Assembly (NCBI RefSeq): GCF_030052815.1 | Contig: NW_026614815.1 | Coordinates: forward strand, 1-64,000 | Direction: 5' to 3' | DNA length: 64,000 bases | From: Hevea brasiliensis | Lineage: Eukaryota > Streptophyta > Magnoliopsida > Malpighiales > Euphorbiaceae | Shown here: piece by piece, positions 1-11,011 of the stretch | How the letters are laid out: each line of letters begins with the position of its first letter | Position numbering within the stretch: position 1 is the stretch's first letter | Notes under the pieces: model-generated | The model's input: only the letters and a program-made list of their open reading frames with translations | Told to the model about the DNA's origin: nothing | Database searches by the model: none | Translations under genes and position numbers: made by a program

Positions 1-3000
1 AGAAAAGAAAATAAGGATTTATGACATCATCACAAGTGACATAAGCATGACACAATAACTATAATTTTTAATTATGGGAATTGTGGATAAATACACACAA
101 ATTAAAAGACAAATAAATAGAATTAAAAAAAAAATAAAAGATGAAAATTTCAAAATATAATTGAATTATAACCTCATGCATGACATAATTAAACTTTTAA
201 AAGTTAATTAATTAATTATGGGATAATTATCTACCAATAAGAAGACAAAATTATAAAAGAAAATCATTTCCTTCTTCCCTAAACATTTCAGCCGGCTCAC
301 TAGTCCCTTCTCTCTCTTTCTCTTTTCAATTCCTCCATTAATGGTCACCTTAAGCTTCATAAACTCCATTCTTTCTTCATAAACTCCATACTCACCAAAG
401 TAAAGTCTTGCTATTTGGCTTGGATAGAGATTTTGGGAACAAGAAAGATAAAAAAAAAGTGAAGAATTGAGGACACAAATTCTGCTCACTTAAGGTAAGT
501 GTTGTTCTTAGCTTCAATTGGGTTACAACTATAGAATTGAGGTTGAATAAGTGAGGATTGCTTGGAAAAGTGAAAAATCATGCTTGTCAGGGAACTTATG
601 AATTTCGGCCAGCCATAGTCCCTTAGGGTTTTGATGATGGTTATGTGCATTAAACATGTAATTAGGCTTGATTGAATGTGTAGAAGTTGAATATCTACTT
701 TAAGTGCATTAATTGAAACATATGCCAAAATTAGGGTTCTTGACTTAAGGTTTGGGAGAAAAATTATAGAAAATTATCAATGGATGTAAATGACCTTATT
801 TGAGTTGAGAAATGGTCAATTGTAACCATTTGTGGTGTGTGTGAATTGTTAAAACTAAGTTTCAATTCGGATTGGTTAAGGTCAATAAGCAGACAGCTTG
901 ACCTAGGTCTCTTTCAAGGACTAAAACTAAAAATTTACCAACCCAATTGATGTGAGGTCAATTGGGAATGAAACTAGACACAAAATAAACCATTTTTCAT
1001 TTTGGAATCATGCCCAGAAAATGGCCATAACTTAGTGAACAATTAGGCCAAATCCAGATTAGGGCACACTGACCTGTACAAAAATGACCAAATGAACAGT
1101 AGTTATGTAAATGACCATAACTTGGTCTAGGAAGGCCCAAATGACCTGAATTTTATACCGATAGAAAGTTGAGACATATCCTAAAACTTTCATGAAGAAA
1201 AAAAACCTAAATTTTGACCATAACCTATCCAAAACTCACCTGCAGTCAACACACAAAAATTTCCAATATCCAGAAAATGCCCAGAATTCTAGATAATACC
1301 AAATCTGACCAGCCATGTTCAAATGACCATAACTTAGGTTTAAAAACTCCAAATGGAGTGATTCAAAAAGGAAATTAAAGCTTAGACAATGAGGAACAAC
1401 TTTGATGATGAACACTTAGTCAAATTCTTATAACAACCAGACCAATGGAATAGTAGAAAATAGGGGACTAAAATTGAAAATTTGTAATTTCTCTTAGGAG
1501 ACTTAGAAGTTGAATTGGCAATAAATGCCAACAAAATTGACACCCAAACTGTGGTATATGCATACAATTAGAACTAATTAACTTATTAAGCATAAGAAAG
1601 TCAATAAATTGACTTGAATAGTATTGTGAATAGTAACTCCGAAATGAAAATTTTCAAGAACGTTAGTCTAAGCATATTAGGGCTAGAATTAAGTATATAT
1701 GAATTAATTATTAGAATTTAAGTATTAAAAATGGATACTGAAACACTTTAAATTTATGTATTTCAGTTGGAAAGGGATCTTCGAAGGAGAAATGAAAGTT
1801 TGAGTAAATTGAGTTGACAAAAGAGGTTTATGCACAACTAGTTTTTAATTGAATTTGTTTTGAATATTTTACATAATTAAATGATTTTGTTTTTCCTTAT
1901 GCACTATGTTTATCGATTATGGGATTTATTTCAATGATTATTGAAATTGGTATAGCAAGCATGAGTTTAGTTTTGTGAAATATTATTTTAAAAATTATTG
2001 AATATTGTTTTGGACTGGATAAATTATGTTTGGAAAATTTCATTGGAATTATGTTTTGAATTGTGATGGGCAATTTGCATGAATAAAATATAAAAAATTT
2101 TTTTGGATTGTGATGAGCATAAAAAAATTATGGAATATTAGAATTAATCTTGAATTAATATTGTGTTGTGATTTATACTCACAAAAAGGACAGAAATACA
2201 TGATATGATTTTATGTCTCGCTATAGATGCTTAACTAGGTTATTACCCGTCTCTATATCATTTGTTAATGAGACAATGGAGTTAGCTTTGTTTTGTTTCG
2301 AATACCATGGTATGTGCACAGGCTTAGATCCTCCACTTATTAGAGGTTAGATCTAAGTAATTGTTATGGTCCCGTCGGAAGTTTCATTATTGTGTTGTGT
2401 ACTGTGTGCGATAATTCAAACTCCCCAACCATAGGGAGTTAAAATCCCAATTCGACCTCCTCGACCATAGGGAGTTAGAATCACCCTGAATATGGCCCTT
2501 TCGGATTAGTCTTGCATAGTTAGTGAGATAAAGAATGGGTTTTGATTGATAAGAAATTATGATTATAAATGAGATTGTGCACAAATGATTTTGTTAAAAT
2601 AATTGTTTATTTCCATTATTGCAGGAATTATTTTTATTATTTAGTTATGTTTTGGCAAATTGAAATTTTGATCAAGGTTATTTTAACAAGTGACTATTAT
2701 TATTGGCAATGAAAATTTTGACATTTGGAAATTGGTTAAGTTTTGAGATTCCAAAATTTTTGGTATAATTATTGTCAATGTATATTGTATTACATTTTAA
2801 ATTATAGTTGTGCATCACTGAGTTCACCACTCAGCGATAGCTTTGTATGCTGTCGCAAGTGATAGTAGAGATAGAGCAGTTAAGTGAGATTCCTGCAGCT
2901 GCACCTTGAAGACTGCTTGTGACTAGCCTCGGTTATATTATAGGTATACCCTTATATATTAGATTTTGATTATGCATGTAAATATATGTGTATAAATTAT

Positions 3001-3547
3001 TTAAGCAATTGTACAAAAACTCTTGTAACATTATTTTGGTATGTAATGAAATGCAAATTATTGTAATGTTCAAACTTATTTTTTAGTTTTGTAATGAATG
3101 TAAATTAATTTTTCTTTAGTGGAATATGAATGTAGTCATTTAATATTATTTTTGAAGACAATTGAATTGAAAATTGTTTTGAATTAATGGCGTTGGGAGA
3201 AATAATGTTGATTTGTGTTGTGGAAGTGGTTGATTTTGATGAAATGAATTATTGGAAGTGTTTTTACAGGTGTTTAAAGAACTGTTTTTCCCAAATATAG
3301 ACGGCACTCTGCCGAAAATTTTCTAAAATTTGCGTAAAAAAAAATAGATAAAAATTTTGATTAGTCTTTAAACTTTAAATATATGTTTTTAATACCTGCT
3401 ATAAAAGCTTACTACTTTCAAAAAGTAAGAAAATTGTTTTAAAATCCCTTGTAGTATATTTAATGGGTTACCGGTAGGCGAAGTATGGTAATTCGTTAGG
3501 TGTACTACGAGATCATGTCACATCTTACAGAGGAGTAGGGTGTGACA
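1..3547 (+). repeat. Gypsy long terminal repeat, 5'-truncated by the window edge
   Basis: Right-hand part of a very long Gypsy-type LTR on the plus strand. It ends TGTGACA at 3547, after a block (GGTTACCGGTAGGCGAAG, 3467 onward) that also ends LTR I and, inverted, LTRs G and H. Aligned by eye to LTR I (3.9 kb), about 0.5 kb of its left end lies outside the window. It holds no coding sequence; the short ORFs are chance. Landmarks shared with the other Gypsy LTRs are the dyad blocks near 2320-2490 and a short hairpin at 2818-2834. The sequence that follows is mid-gag rather than a primer site, so this is either a solo LTR or the product of a deletion. Confidence 0.8.
2818..2834 (+). other. Conserved LTR hairpin (Gypsy)
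   Basis: CTGAGT, a 5-nt loop, then ACTCAG. The same stem occurs at a similar place in LTRs I, G and H. In LTRs F and K it occurs with compensatory changes, which points to a structured RNA or DNA element. Its function is unknown. Confidence 0.55.
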
Positions 3548-3583
3548 CAGAGTGTACACCACTATGGGAGGAGGCATAGAGGA
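3548..3583 (+). pseudogene. Gypsy element F gag, left piece
   Basis: These 36 bp are the left part of a Gypsy gag interrupted by Copia element A. Read together with 13123 onward, leaving out one copy of GAGGA, they give a continuous frame containing YGRRHRGEC and then the zinc knuckle. This matches the basic region just before the nucleocapsid knuckle in plant chromovirus Gag. Everything upstream in gag is missing, because an LTR end abuts at 3547. Confidence 0.65.
3579..3583. repeat. Target site duplication of Copia A, left
   Basis: GAGGA lies immediately before the TGTTAG start of the Copia LTR and is repeated exactly at 13118-13122 after the CCTTCA end. Five bp is the usual Copia duplication length. 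Confidence 0.9.
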
Positions 3584-4926
3584 TGTTAGTAGTATGCCCT
3601 AGAGCATATCATTTAGTATGTATCTTGTACATATTTTATTAATAAAAGGCATTTCCACTTTTCCATTTACATAATATATTTATGTGTAATAGAAAAGGTC
3701 CATTGATATTTTGTTAGAAATATTATTCTTAAGTTGTTAAGAATATGTGTGACAATATTTCTAGCACAAAGTATCATAAATAAGTTCACAATCGAGGATA
3801 CTTCATAATAAAAACATGACTTAACCAGAAAGATTGTATTCGTGTTTGTTCCCAAGTTATTTATATGAGATATAAATAAGATGGAATGGTGAGTCTCATG
3901 CCATATAACAAACATGATAGGCACTTGTAAATGATAAGTAGGCCGAACCAGTGACACTTATGACAAGCACATGGAGTTTACTCTTGTCAATGTTTTGTCA
4001 GAAATCATATCAGTGCATATAATCTTTAGACCTGAGATAGCACAGTTATCTTGTATATAGGTAGTTTGAGTTTGATACTGCTTTCATACTTGTACTGTGT
4101 ATGGGTATATGGGCATGTGTTGGCTCTTACTAGTTATATATGGAGGTAGGTGTTGATCAAGATGGAATCTGTTCCTCTAAGTAAATAGAGATAAAATCCT
4201 ATGTTCATTTAATTGTTCTTGATGTTTCAAGTTCTGGCCAGACAGATAGATTTATTATTAAAAGATTTTCTGATGAGAAAATCTTTTTAATCAAGAACTG
4301 GAATTAAAAGAGAACATAATATTCATAGCAAATGGAGTTTGACATAAACCATGACTCCAGCTTGAGTTGGGATTTTGTAACAGAGAGATTCTAGTGCATG
4401 GTAACATATGATTATAGGTTCATATAAGGTAAACCTTATTACTAATTGGGTGGCCATGGCATGCTATGCTAGGTGTTAACCATGGTCTATGAGGTTCATA
4501 AAATGATTTAGAGAAATCATTTATGGTAAGAAAGAGTTCTGATGATATTAAGAGTTGATATCATGTCTCATTGCCAATTAGTGATGAGCCTAGTAAGTCA
4601 CACACATACACAAGTTATCACCTAATTAAATATGATTTAATTAATTAATTAAAGAGTTTAATTGATTAATTAAATAGGTTTGGTTTTCAATTAGTTTGCA
4701 AAGTCCCTAGCATGACTTGAAACCAAATCTAGATTATTGGATGTATAATATAAGTTAAATTTATATTTAAAGTGTTTAAATATGAATTTAATTAATGAGA
4801 AATTAATTAATAGAGATTAATTAATTAATTTATATTTGATATAAATTAATTAAGAAAAGAAAAATAATTATTTTGGGTTGAGAACTCAAAATTAAGACAC
4901 AGGGGCATTTTGGTCATTTTGCAGTG

Positions 4927-5126
4927 TGACACGTGGCACCATGAGATGGTGACACATGGCATAACACATAAGCTTGCCAAATGTTTTTTTAATCATGTAA
5001 GATGATTAAAATCAAGATTACATATAGGTTTGACACTTGGCACAATGTGATTGGGTCACTTAAACTTAGAGCTAATCAAAGGGTGACATGTGGCAAGGGT
5101 TTAATGTGTTAACCTAGCTATTTAAG
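4927..5126 (+). promoter_or_regulatory. Copia LTR promoter: four TGACAnnTGGCA motifs and a TATA box
   Basis: Four copies of TGACAnnTGGCA lie at 4927 (TGACACGTGGCA, with a perfect CACGTG G-box), 4950, 5031 and 5084. The first two flank a CACCAT/ATGGTG dyad. A TATA-like CTATTTAAG follows at 5118-5126; copy B has CTATATAAG at the same place. Transcription would be expected to start about 30 bp further on. G-box/ABRE-like cores bind plant bZIP or bHLH factors, so stress or hormone control is an inference. Confidence 0.6.
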
Positions 5127-5218
5127 TGTTGTTATGAGAAAATAAAACAGAACCAGCAGCCACACTCCTTTGTCACGCCATTTTGCAGCCCTCCCTCTAT
5201 TCTTCTTCATCTCTCATC

Positions 5219-5280
5219 AATTCAAAGAGATTAGCCATCAATCTCTTGAATTAAGAACACTACTAGAAATTGTTTCTAGT
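5219..5280 (+). other. Twin hairpins in Copia R/U5 region
   Basis: Hairpin 1 pairs AATTCAAAGAGATT (5219) with AATCTCTTGAATT (5240) around a 7-nt loop. Hairpin 2 pairs ACTAGAAA with TTTCTAGT around a TTG loop (5262-5280); in the 3' LTR its stem is 10 bp (12690-12712). Both should lie in the 5' end of the genomic RNA. The truncated LTR of copy B ends exactly after the first arm of hairpin 2. Confidence 0.55.
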
Positions 5281-5693
5281 GTCCTGTTTACATCTCTAAT
5301 CTCTTAAAAGGCAGAACTTGAATTTCTAATTAATAGAAAAGGCTTTAGAAGCTGTTCAAGGGCTGCCATAGGTGTTCTTGGTGTGGACAAGCTAGAGGGA
5401 CAACATCTGGTGTCCTGAAGACGAATCTCAAAGGCGCAGACACGCTGCAGTGCATCAGGAGGTTAGTGTAATCATTCTTGATTTAATCTAGGGTTCTAAA
5501 ATTAATTTGATTAGTTTTAAAATATTAAATGGCAAATACAGATCCAAAAACATATTAAAAGAGTTTTAATATGTTGTTTATCATTGAAATCAAATAGATA
5601 AAAATAAATCTTGCATGATGCATGTGACCCTAGGTGAAAATTTTTGAATTCAATGGTATAAACTTGTGTTTTTCACGCTTCCGTTCCTTCAAT

Positions 5694-5707
5694 TGGTATC
5701 AGAGCCA
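5694..5707 (+). other. Copia A primer binding site (initiator-Met tRNA)
   Basis: TGGTATCAGAGCCA lies 2 bp after the 5' LTR. It is the classic complement to the 3' end of plant initiator methionine tRNA, which primes minus-strand synthesis. Confidence 0.92.
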
Positions 5708-5959
5708 CTATATTTGCCATTTAGATTGTTGATTATATAATTTAATTGTGTGTTTGATCATGAGATCAAAAGATTATTGCTGGTTGCAAAGCAAGATGGT
5801 GGCATACTTGAAAAAAGACCATCAATGGTGCGCATGGTTTGGCTACCATGGGTGGTTCAAGGTTTGGCTTTTAATTCTGAAATTGTTGTATGATCTAAGG
5901 CCTATTCTTTGACTAATTAAAGTGTTTAATTAGTAGTTTTATTGACACAATGAAATTAT

Positions 5960-6309
5960 GATTCAAATCAGAATTTTAAAATTGTTTGAATGTGATTCAA
6001 ATCTGAATTTTAAAAGTTGTTTGAATGTGATTCAAATCTGAATTTTTAAAGTTGTTTGAATCATATTTAAATCTGATTTTTTAAATTGATTGAATAAAAT
6101 TCAGATCTGATTTTTAAAAAAATGTTTGAATGTGATTCAAATCTGATTTTTTAAAAAATGTTTGAATGTGATTCAAATCTGAATTTTTGAAGTTGTTTGA
6201 ATGTGATTCAAATATGAATTTTTAAATTTGTTTGAATGAGATTCAAATCTGAATTTTTAAATTTATTTGAATCATATTCAAATCTGGATTTTTAAGTTGA
6301 ATATGAGAT
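5960..6309 (+). repeat. 35-bp minisatellite in Copia leader
   Basis: About ten tandem units of 34-36 bp, each carrying GATTCAAATCTGAATTTTT followed by GTTTGAATG; units start at 5960, 5994, 6029, 6064, 6098, 6134, 6170, 6205, 6240 and 6275. The array is conserved in other copies, so it is part of the element and not a later microsatellite expansion. Confidence 0.85.
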
Positions 6310-7070
6310 ATTCAATTTAATTTAAGTATATATGTTTTATTTAATTGTTAAATAGTGATATGCATGATGGATGATCATGGACTATAAAAGACCAATGTGA
6401 TTGGATTTATTTCTTTTATGTTTCTTTGGGATTGTAAATTAATTAATTTATTTTAATTTATTTTGGGCATGTATTATTAAGTTTGTAATAATTTTTGGGT
6501 TGTAATTTCATTTATTTAAGTTCTTGTAAATTCGCCTTGGTATGCCAAGGATTACTATGTAATATTGGATTGCAAGAAGTTCAAGGAGGTCAAGAGCATT
6601 GGTGGGACCAAAGGTGGGAGGAATTCAAGATCAAGTGTTGATTATGTACTCCTTCAGCAACTCTTGTAAAATGAATGAATGAAATGCACCTAGGAATGCC
6701 CTGATTCAATTCTTGGTGGCTCAGAATTGAATATCTTAGAAAGTCCATGATCATACCATATTTACTGCTTATCCATGAATGCATGAGATGTATGGGAATG
6801 TATGCAATTATATGATATATGCATGCTAAATGGATAATGTGCAAAGTGAGACCTTAATAGTAATTAGAATGACCATAAAATCTTCTAAACAAATGATTAA
6901 GTTGGATATGCTATAATTAAAGTAATTATAACATAGGCCCTCCATTGGGGCAATTATTTTAAGAAATTTTAAATAGTTGCATGAGATGCAATTAATTTAA
7001 GAGATTTTCTTAAGAATAATTGTTAAGCATGAGATGTTGTAAATATGTAAATGGTTTAGTGGCCAATATT

Positions 7071-7276
7071 GGATGTACCTGAGGACATTAAAATTATTTG
7101 CATAATTACTGGCTCCATGGGATCAACTTAACTAATGCAAGATAAGTTAATAATGGATGTACCTGAGATTTTGAGCATTAGGGGCTAGATAAAGGATTGA
7201 ACCTCACATGAGATGTGATGGGCAAGGAGTTGCTCACTTATAGTTTATTGTAATTCCAATAACGGATGTACCTGAG
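7071..7276 (+). repeat. Three spaced GGATGTACCTGAG motifs
   Basis: Exact 13-bp motifs start at 7071, 7155 and 7264. The 84- and 109-bp spacings are identical in the leader at 55058, 55142 and 55251. They lie just upstream of gag. Confidence 0.7.
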
Positions 7277-7477
7277 GATGATCAATAGAATTATAAGAAT
7301 TCAATCACCCACTACAAATCCATCCAACTAGGATTTCCGTTTTCTACTTTGGAAGTGTAGCATTCGCTAAGTTAGTGGGATGACCAATTTGATTAAAAGA
7401 CCATAATCATTTTGGTTAATTACATGATACATTTACTAATTAATCTGGTTATTTCTGCAATTAATTTTCTGATATTA

Positions 7478-8310
7478 ATGAGCACAAAACAACCACCACC
7501 ATCCAATATCCTTGCAAGCATACTTGATCACAATGGGTTGACAGGACCTAATCATGCGATTGGCTAAGAAATTTGAAACTTGTCCTGAACCTTGAACATA
7601 TAGGATATGTTCTAGATTCAAATGTTCTTGGTCCCTTACCTCCAGAGGCCACACAAGAGGAACATGATACTTTGGACAAGTGGAAGGAGCATGATATGAG
7701 AGCTAAGTGTTACATGCTTGCTTCCATGAGTAATGAGTTACAGAAGCAACATGAGAACATGCAGAGTGCGAGTGAGATCCTCCTTCACCTACAAGAGTTG
7801 TATCGTGAGCACAGCAGGAATGCTAGGTATGAGATATCTATACAGCTATTCCGTATGAGGATGTTTGAGGGATAGAATGTTGGGGATCATGTCCACAAGA
7901 TGATTCAGCTGATTGAGCAGTTGGAACATCTTGACTTCAACATGGATTTCCAACTACAGACGGATTTGATCCTTCAGTCCCTTCCTAAGTCTTTTGGGAA
8001 TTTTATGACAAATTTCTATATGACTAAACAGGAATGCACCTTAGCTGGTTTACTTAACATGCTGGTTATTGCCCAAAAGAATATGTCAGGTAATAAAGGA
8101 AAAGAGGTAGCTTTGGTTGCATCTTCTCTCACTGGAAAGTCCAACAAGAAGAAGGGCAATAAGAAAAAGAAACCTCGATTCTGGTCCTTCCAAGAAAATA
8201 GCTAAACAGAAAAGGAAGACTAAAGCTGATGGAGGCAAAGGAAAGTGTTTCCATTGCCAACAGGAAAGTGTTTCCATTGCCAATAAGAAAATGTTTCTTC
8301 TGGATAGAGT
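7478..8310 (+). pseudogene. Copia A gag (capsid/nucleocapsid), broken
   Basis: Gag forms the particle that packages the element RNA. The start at 7478 is chosen because ATG AGC ACA begins the frame in every copy. The helical Copia capsid region follows (DTLDKWKEHDMRAKCYMLAS, LEHLDFNMDFQL), then a Lys-rich segment (GKSNKKKGNKKKK) and GKCFHC, the first half of a CCHC zinc knuckle. The knuckle stops there: a 23-bp tandem repeat takes the place of its second half and of the protease. Breaks are a one-base loss near 7558, a CAG-to-TAG stop at 7873-7875 and a frameshift near 8170. The expected intact length is about 275 residues. Confidence 0.85.
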
Positions 8311-8312
8311 AT
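8243..8312 (+). repeat. 23-bp tandem repeat replacing protease (copy A, three units)
   Basis: Units of about 23 bp containing GAAAGTGTTTCCATTGCCAA start near 8243 and 8266, with a degenerate third near 8289. Since 23 is not a multiple of 3, each unit changes the frame. The repeat joins the zinc-knuckle start directly to the linker before integrase. Confidence 0.8.
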
Positions 8313-8315
8313 AGC

Positions 8316-9230
8316 AATCTAAATGAATACAATGCCATGGTGAAAACCAACTCAAGTTCAAAATATATTTGGCACTTAAGGTTATGTCATGTTGCAGAAA
8401 ATAGGATTGCAAAATTGGAGAAAATGGGGATTCTATCCTCATTGGGCTCTGAGTCTACTCCAACTTGTGAATCTTGCCTTCAGGGCAAAATGACTAGATC
8501 ACCCTTTGTTGGACAAGGGCTAAGAGCTGAAAATATTTTGGAGCTAATACATAGTGATGTATGTGATCCATTTAAAGAAATGGCTAGAGGGGGTTTTCAT
8601 TATTTTATTACCTTTACTGATGATAAATCAAGGTTTGGGTATTTGTATTTGATGAAATACAAACATGAATCTTTTGAAAAGTTCAAAGAATTTAAATCTA
8701 AAGTAGAAAATCAAACAGGAAAGAATATTAAAGCTCTTCGATCAGATCATGGAGGTGAATATTTGAGTACTGAATTTGATGAAAACTTGAGAGAGCATGG
8801 CATTGTTTCTCAGCTGACTCCTCCAAGAACGCCACAGCTGAATGGTGTATCTGAAGGAGAAATCGCATCGTATTGGATATGGTACGTAGTATGATGAGCT
8901 ATACCGATATGCCAATCTTCTTTGGGATTTGCATTAGAATCACTTTGTATATTCGAATAGGATTCCATCAAAATCAGTTTCTTCCACACCTTATGAGATA
9001 TGGCATGGAAGAAAACCAAGTCTTAAGCATGTTAAGATTTGGGGTTGTCCAAATTATATCAAAAGTCGAACAACGATAAATTGGAGACCAGATCGTAAAA
9101 AGGTCGATTTGTTGGATATCCAAAAGATAGTTTTGGATATTATTTTATTTGCCTACTTCACAAAAGGTTGTGATAAGTAGAGATGCCACATTTCTAGAAC
9201 AAGCTTTGTTCAAGAAGGAGGCAAAGGAAG
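8316..9230 (+). pseudogene. Copia A integrase, frameshifted
   Basis: Integrase inserts the cDNA into the genome. The zinc-binding HHCC region is intact (WHLRLCH then CESC). The catalytic region shows HSDVC (first Asp), RSDHGGEY (second Asp) and NGVSE (Glu, D-x35-E spacing). The residue after HSDVC is Asp, where the other copies have Gly. A one-base loss just after the catalytic Glu (near 8850) and further indels break the C-terminal part (KHVKIWGC-like region, near 9020-9060). The frame is open from about 8229 to 8894. No protease precedes it. Confidence 0.85.
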
Positions 9231-10790
9231 GCAAATAGAGTTAGAATTGGAGAATTCGACCAACCAGCATCGATGGATATAGATCCATCTAGTCAACCAA
9301 TACCCGCTGATGAAACATCTACACTGTTCCTCGTAGAACAACTGTGGTATCTCACCCACTGAGATATGGTTTTCTTCATGAAGAAGAACAAGAGTTGTCT
9401 ACTCATGAAGAAGTAGATCATGGAGATGATCCACTTACCTATGAAGAAGCTATATCAGATATAGACTCTTCAAAATGGATTGAAGCTATGAAATCCGAGA
9501 TTGATTCCATGTATAAGAATCAAGTTTGGGATCTTGTTGACCCACCTGAAGGTATTATACCTATAGGGAACAAATGGGTTTTCAAGAAGAAAATTGGTTC
9601 TGATGGAAAGGTAGAGACCTATAAGGCAAGGCTAGTAGCGAAAGGGTTTCGCCAAAGGCAAGGAATCGAATATGAGGAGACTTTCTCGCCTGTTTCCATG
9701 CTTAAATCAATTAGGATTTTATTAGCAATAGCTGCATACTATGATTATGAGATTTGGCAGATGGATGTCAAAACAGCTTTTCTCAATGGATACATTGAAG
9801 AAAACATTTTCATGGAACAACCTAGGGGATTTGAATCCCAAGATGGTTCCAAGGTATGCAAGCTAAAGCGATCCATTTATGGGTTGAAACAAGCTTCGAG
9901 GAGTTGGAACATCCGTTTTTGATGAAGCCATTAAATCCTTTGGTTTTATAAAAAATGAGGATGAACCATGTGTATATAAGAAGGTTAGTGACAGTGCTAT
10001 CACTTTCCTTGTCTTATATGTGGATGACATACTGTTGATGGGTAATGACACGAGTATGTTGACGACTATAAAGGTATGGTTGTCAAATACATTCTCCATG
10101 AAAGACTTAGGGGAGGCAACCTATATTCTTGGGATTCGCATCTATATAGATAGAGCGAAAAGAATAATTAGTTTATCCCAAAGTCTATACTTGGAAAAGG
10201 TGTTGAAGAGGTTTAACATGTTTGATTCCAAGAGAGGATTGTTACCAGTGAGACATGGTATCCATCTTTCTAAAGAGATGTCTCCAAAGACACCTGAAGA
10301 AAGAGATAAGATGGCCAGGATTCCATATGCTTCAGCTATTGGTAGTTTAATGTATGCAATGTTGTGTACTAGACCGGATATCGCATATGCTGTTAGTTTG
10401 ACTAGCAGGTATTAATCCAATCCAGGTTTGGAATACTGGATAGCTGTCAAGAATATTCTTAAGTACTTGAGAAGAACTAAGGATTTATTCTTGATTTATA
10501 GAGGTGGAGACTTGCAATTGGATGGTTATACTGATTCTGATTTCCAATCAGATATCGATGATAGAAAGTCTACCTCTGGATATGTGTTCATTTGTAATGG
10601 AGGTGCAGTCAGTTGGAAGAGTTTCAAACAGAGCACGACTGCAGATTCCACTACAGGTGAGTATATTGTCGCATCGATGTCGCAAAGGAAGTCGTTGGAT
10701 AAAGAAGTTCATGAGAACTTACAGAGTTCCTTCCATTGAGTCAACAGTTCCACTACACCTGTGACAACAATGGAGCGATCATCTGAGCTA
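9231..10790 (+). pseudogene. Copia A reverse transcriptase-RNase H, frameshifted
   Basis: This region copies element RNA to DNA and degrades the RNA strand. An open stretch at 9344-9922 covers the RT fingers and palm (WVFKKKIGSDGKVETYKARL, MDVKTAFLNG). An extra T near 9917 shifts the frame, which resumes with the catalytic YVDD at about 10017-10028 and continues to 10415. RNase H follows from 10428 (YTDSDFQSDIDDRKSTSGY, then a damaged TTxEY segment). The breaks are single-base indels or short losses, several at CAG/CTG sites. Confidence 0.87.
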
Positions 10791-10999
10791 AGGAACTAAG
10801 GTCTCACCCAAAATCCAAACACATAGAAAGGCACTACCACATTATCAGATATATAGTTGGGCAAGGCGATATAGCCATGCAGAAAAATAACATCAGCTGA
10901 AAAATCCAGCTAATCCATTCACTAAGCCTATGTCAGCACTCGCTTAGACTGACATCTTGAGAAGATAGGTCTAAGATATTATAATGAATGGCTCTAGTG

Positions 11000-11011
11000 C
11001 TAGTGGGAGAT
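11000..11011 (+). other. Copia A polypurine tract
   Basis: TAGTGGGAGAT lies directly before the 3' LTR. It is the RNase H-resistant primer for plus-strand synthesis and is identical or nearly so in all copies. Confidence 0.85.

Larger units (their letters stand above)
3584..5691 (+). repeat. Copia A 5' LTR
   Basis: 2,108 bp, starting TGTTAGTAGTATGCCC and ending CGTTCCTTCA. It is the same repeat as 11012-13117 and the other Copia LTRs in the window. It contains an AT-rich stretch of TTAATTAA palindromes (about 4630-4860), a promoter region (4927-5126) and two strong hairpins (5219-5280). An antisense frame near 3667-3957 stays open in most copies but has no recognisable domain. Confidence 0.93.
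5708..7477 (+). other. Copia A untranslated leader
   Basis: About 1.8 kb between the primer site and the gag start, with no credible ORF. It is unusually long for a Copia leader. It contains a ten-unit AT-rich minisatellite (5960-6309) and three copies of GGATGTACCTGAG. Equivalent leaders occur in copies C and E and after the D LTR. It may carry packaging or translation signals, but nothing in the sequence proves this. Confidence 0.75.

Noticed and set aside
4630..4860. TTAATTAA-rich palindromes suggesting a MITE insertion
   Set aside because: Present at the same place in every complete Copia LTR, so it is part of the LTR and not a separate element.
5691..5710. Possible tRNA-Met gene fragment
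   Set aside because: Only the 14-15 nt tRNA 3'-end complement is present next to an LTR; it is a primer binding site.
5960..6309. Direct repeats resembling a CRISPR-like array
   Set aside because: Units are contiguous with no unique spacers, lie in a plant retrotransposon leader and recur in other copies; it is a minisatellite.
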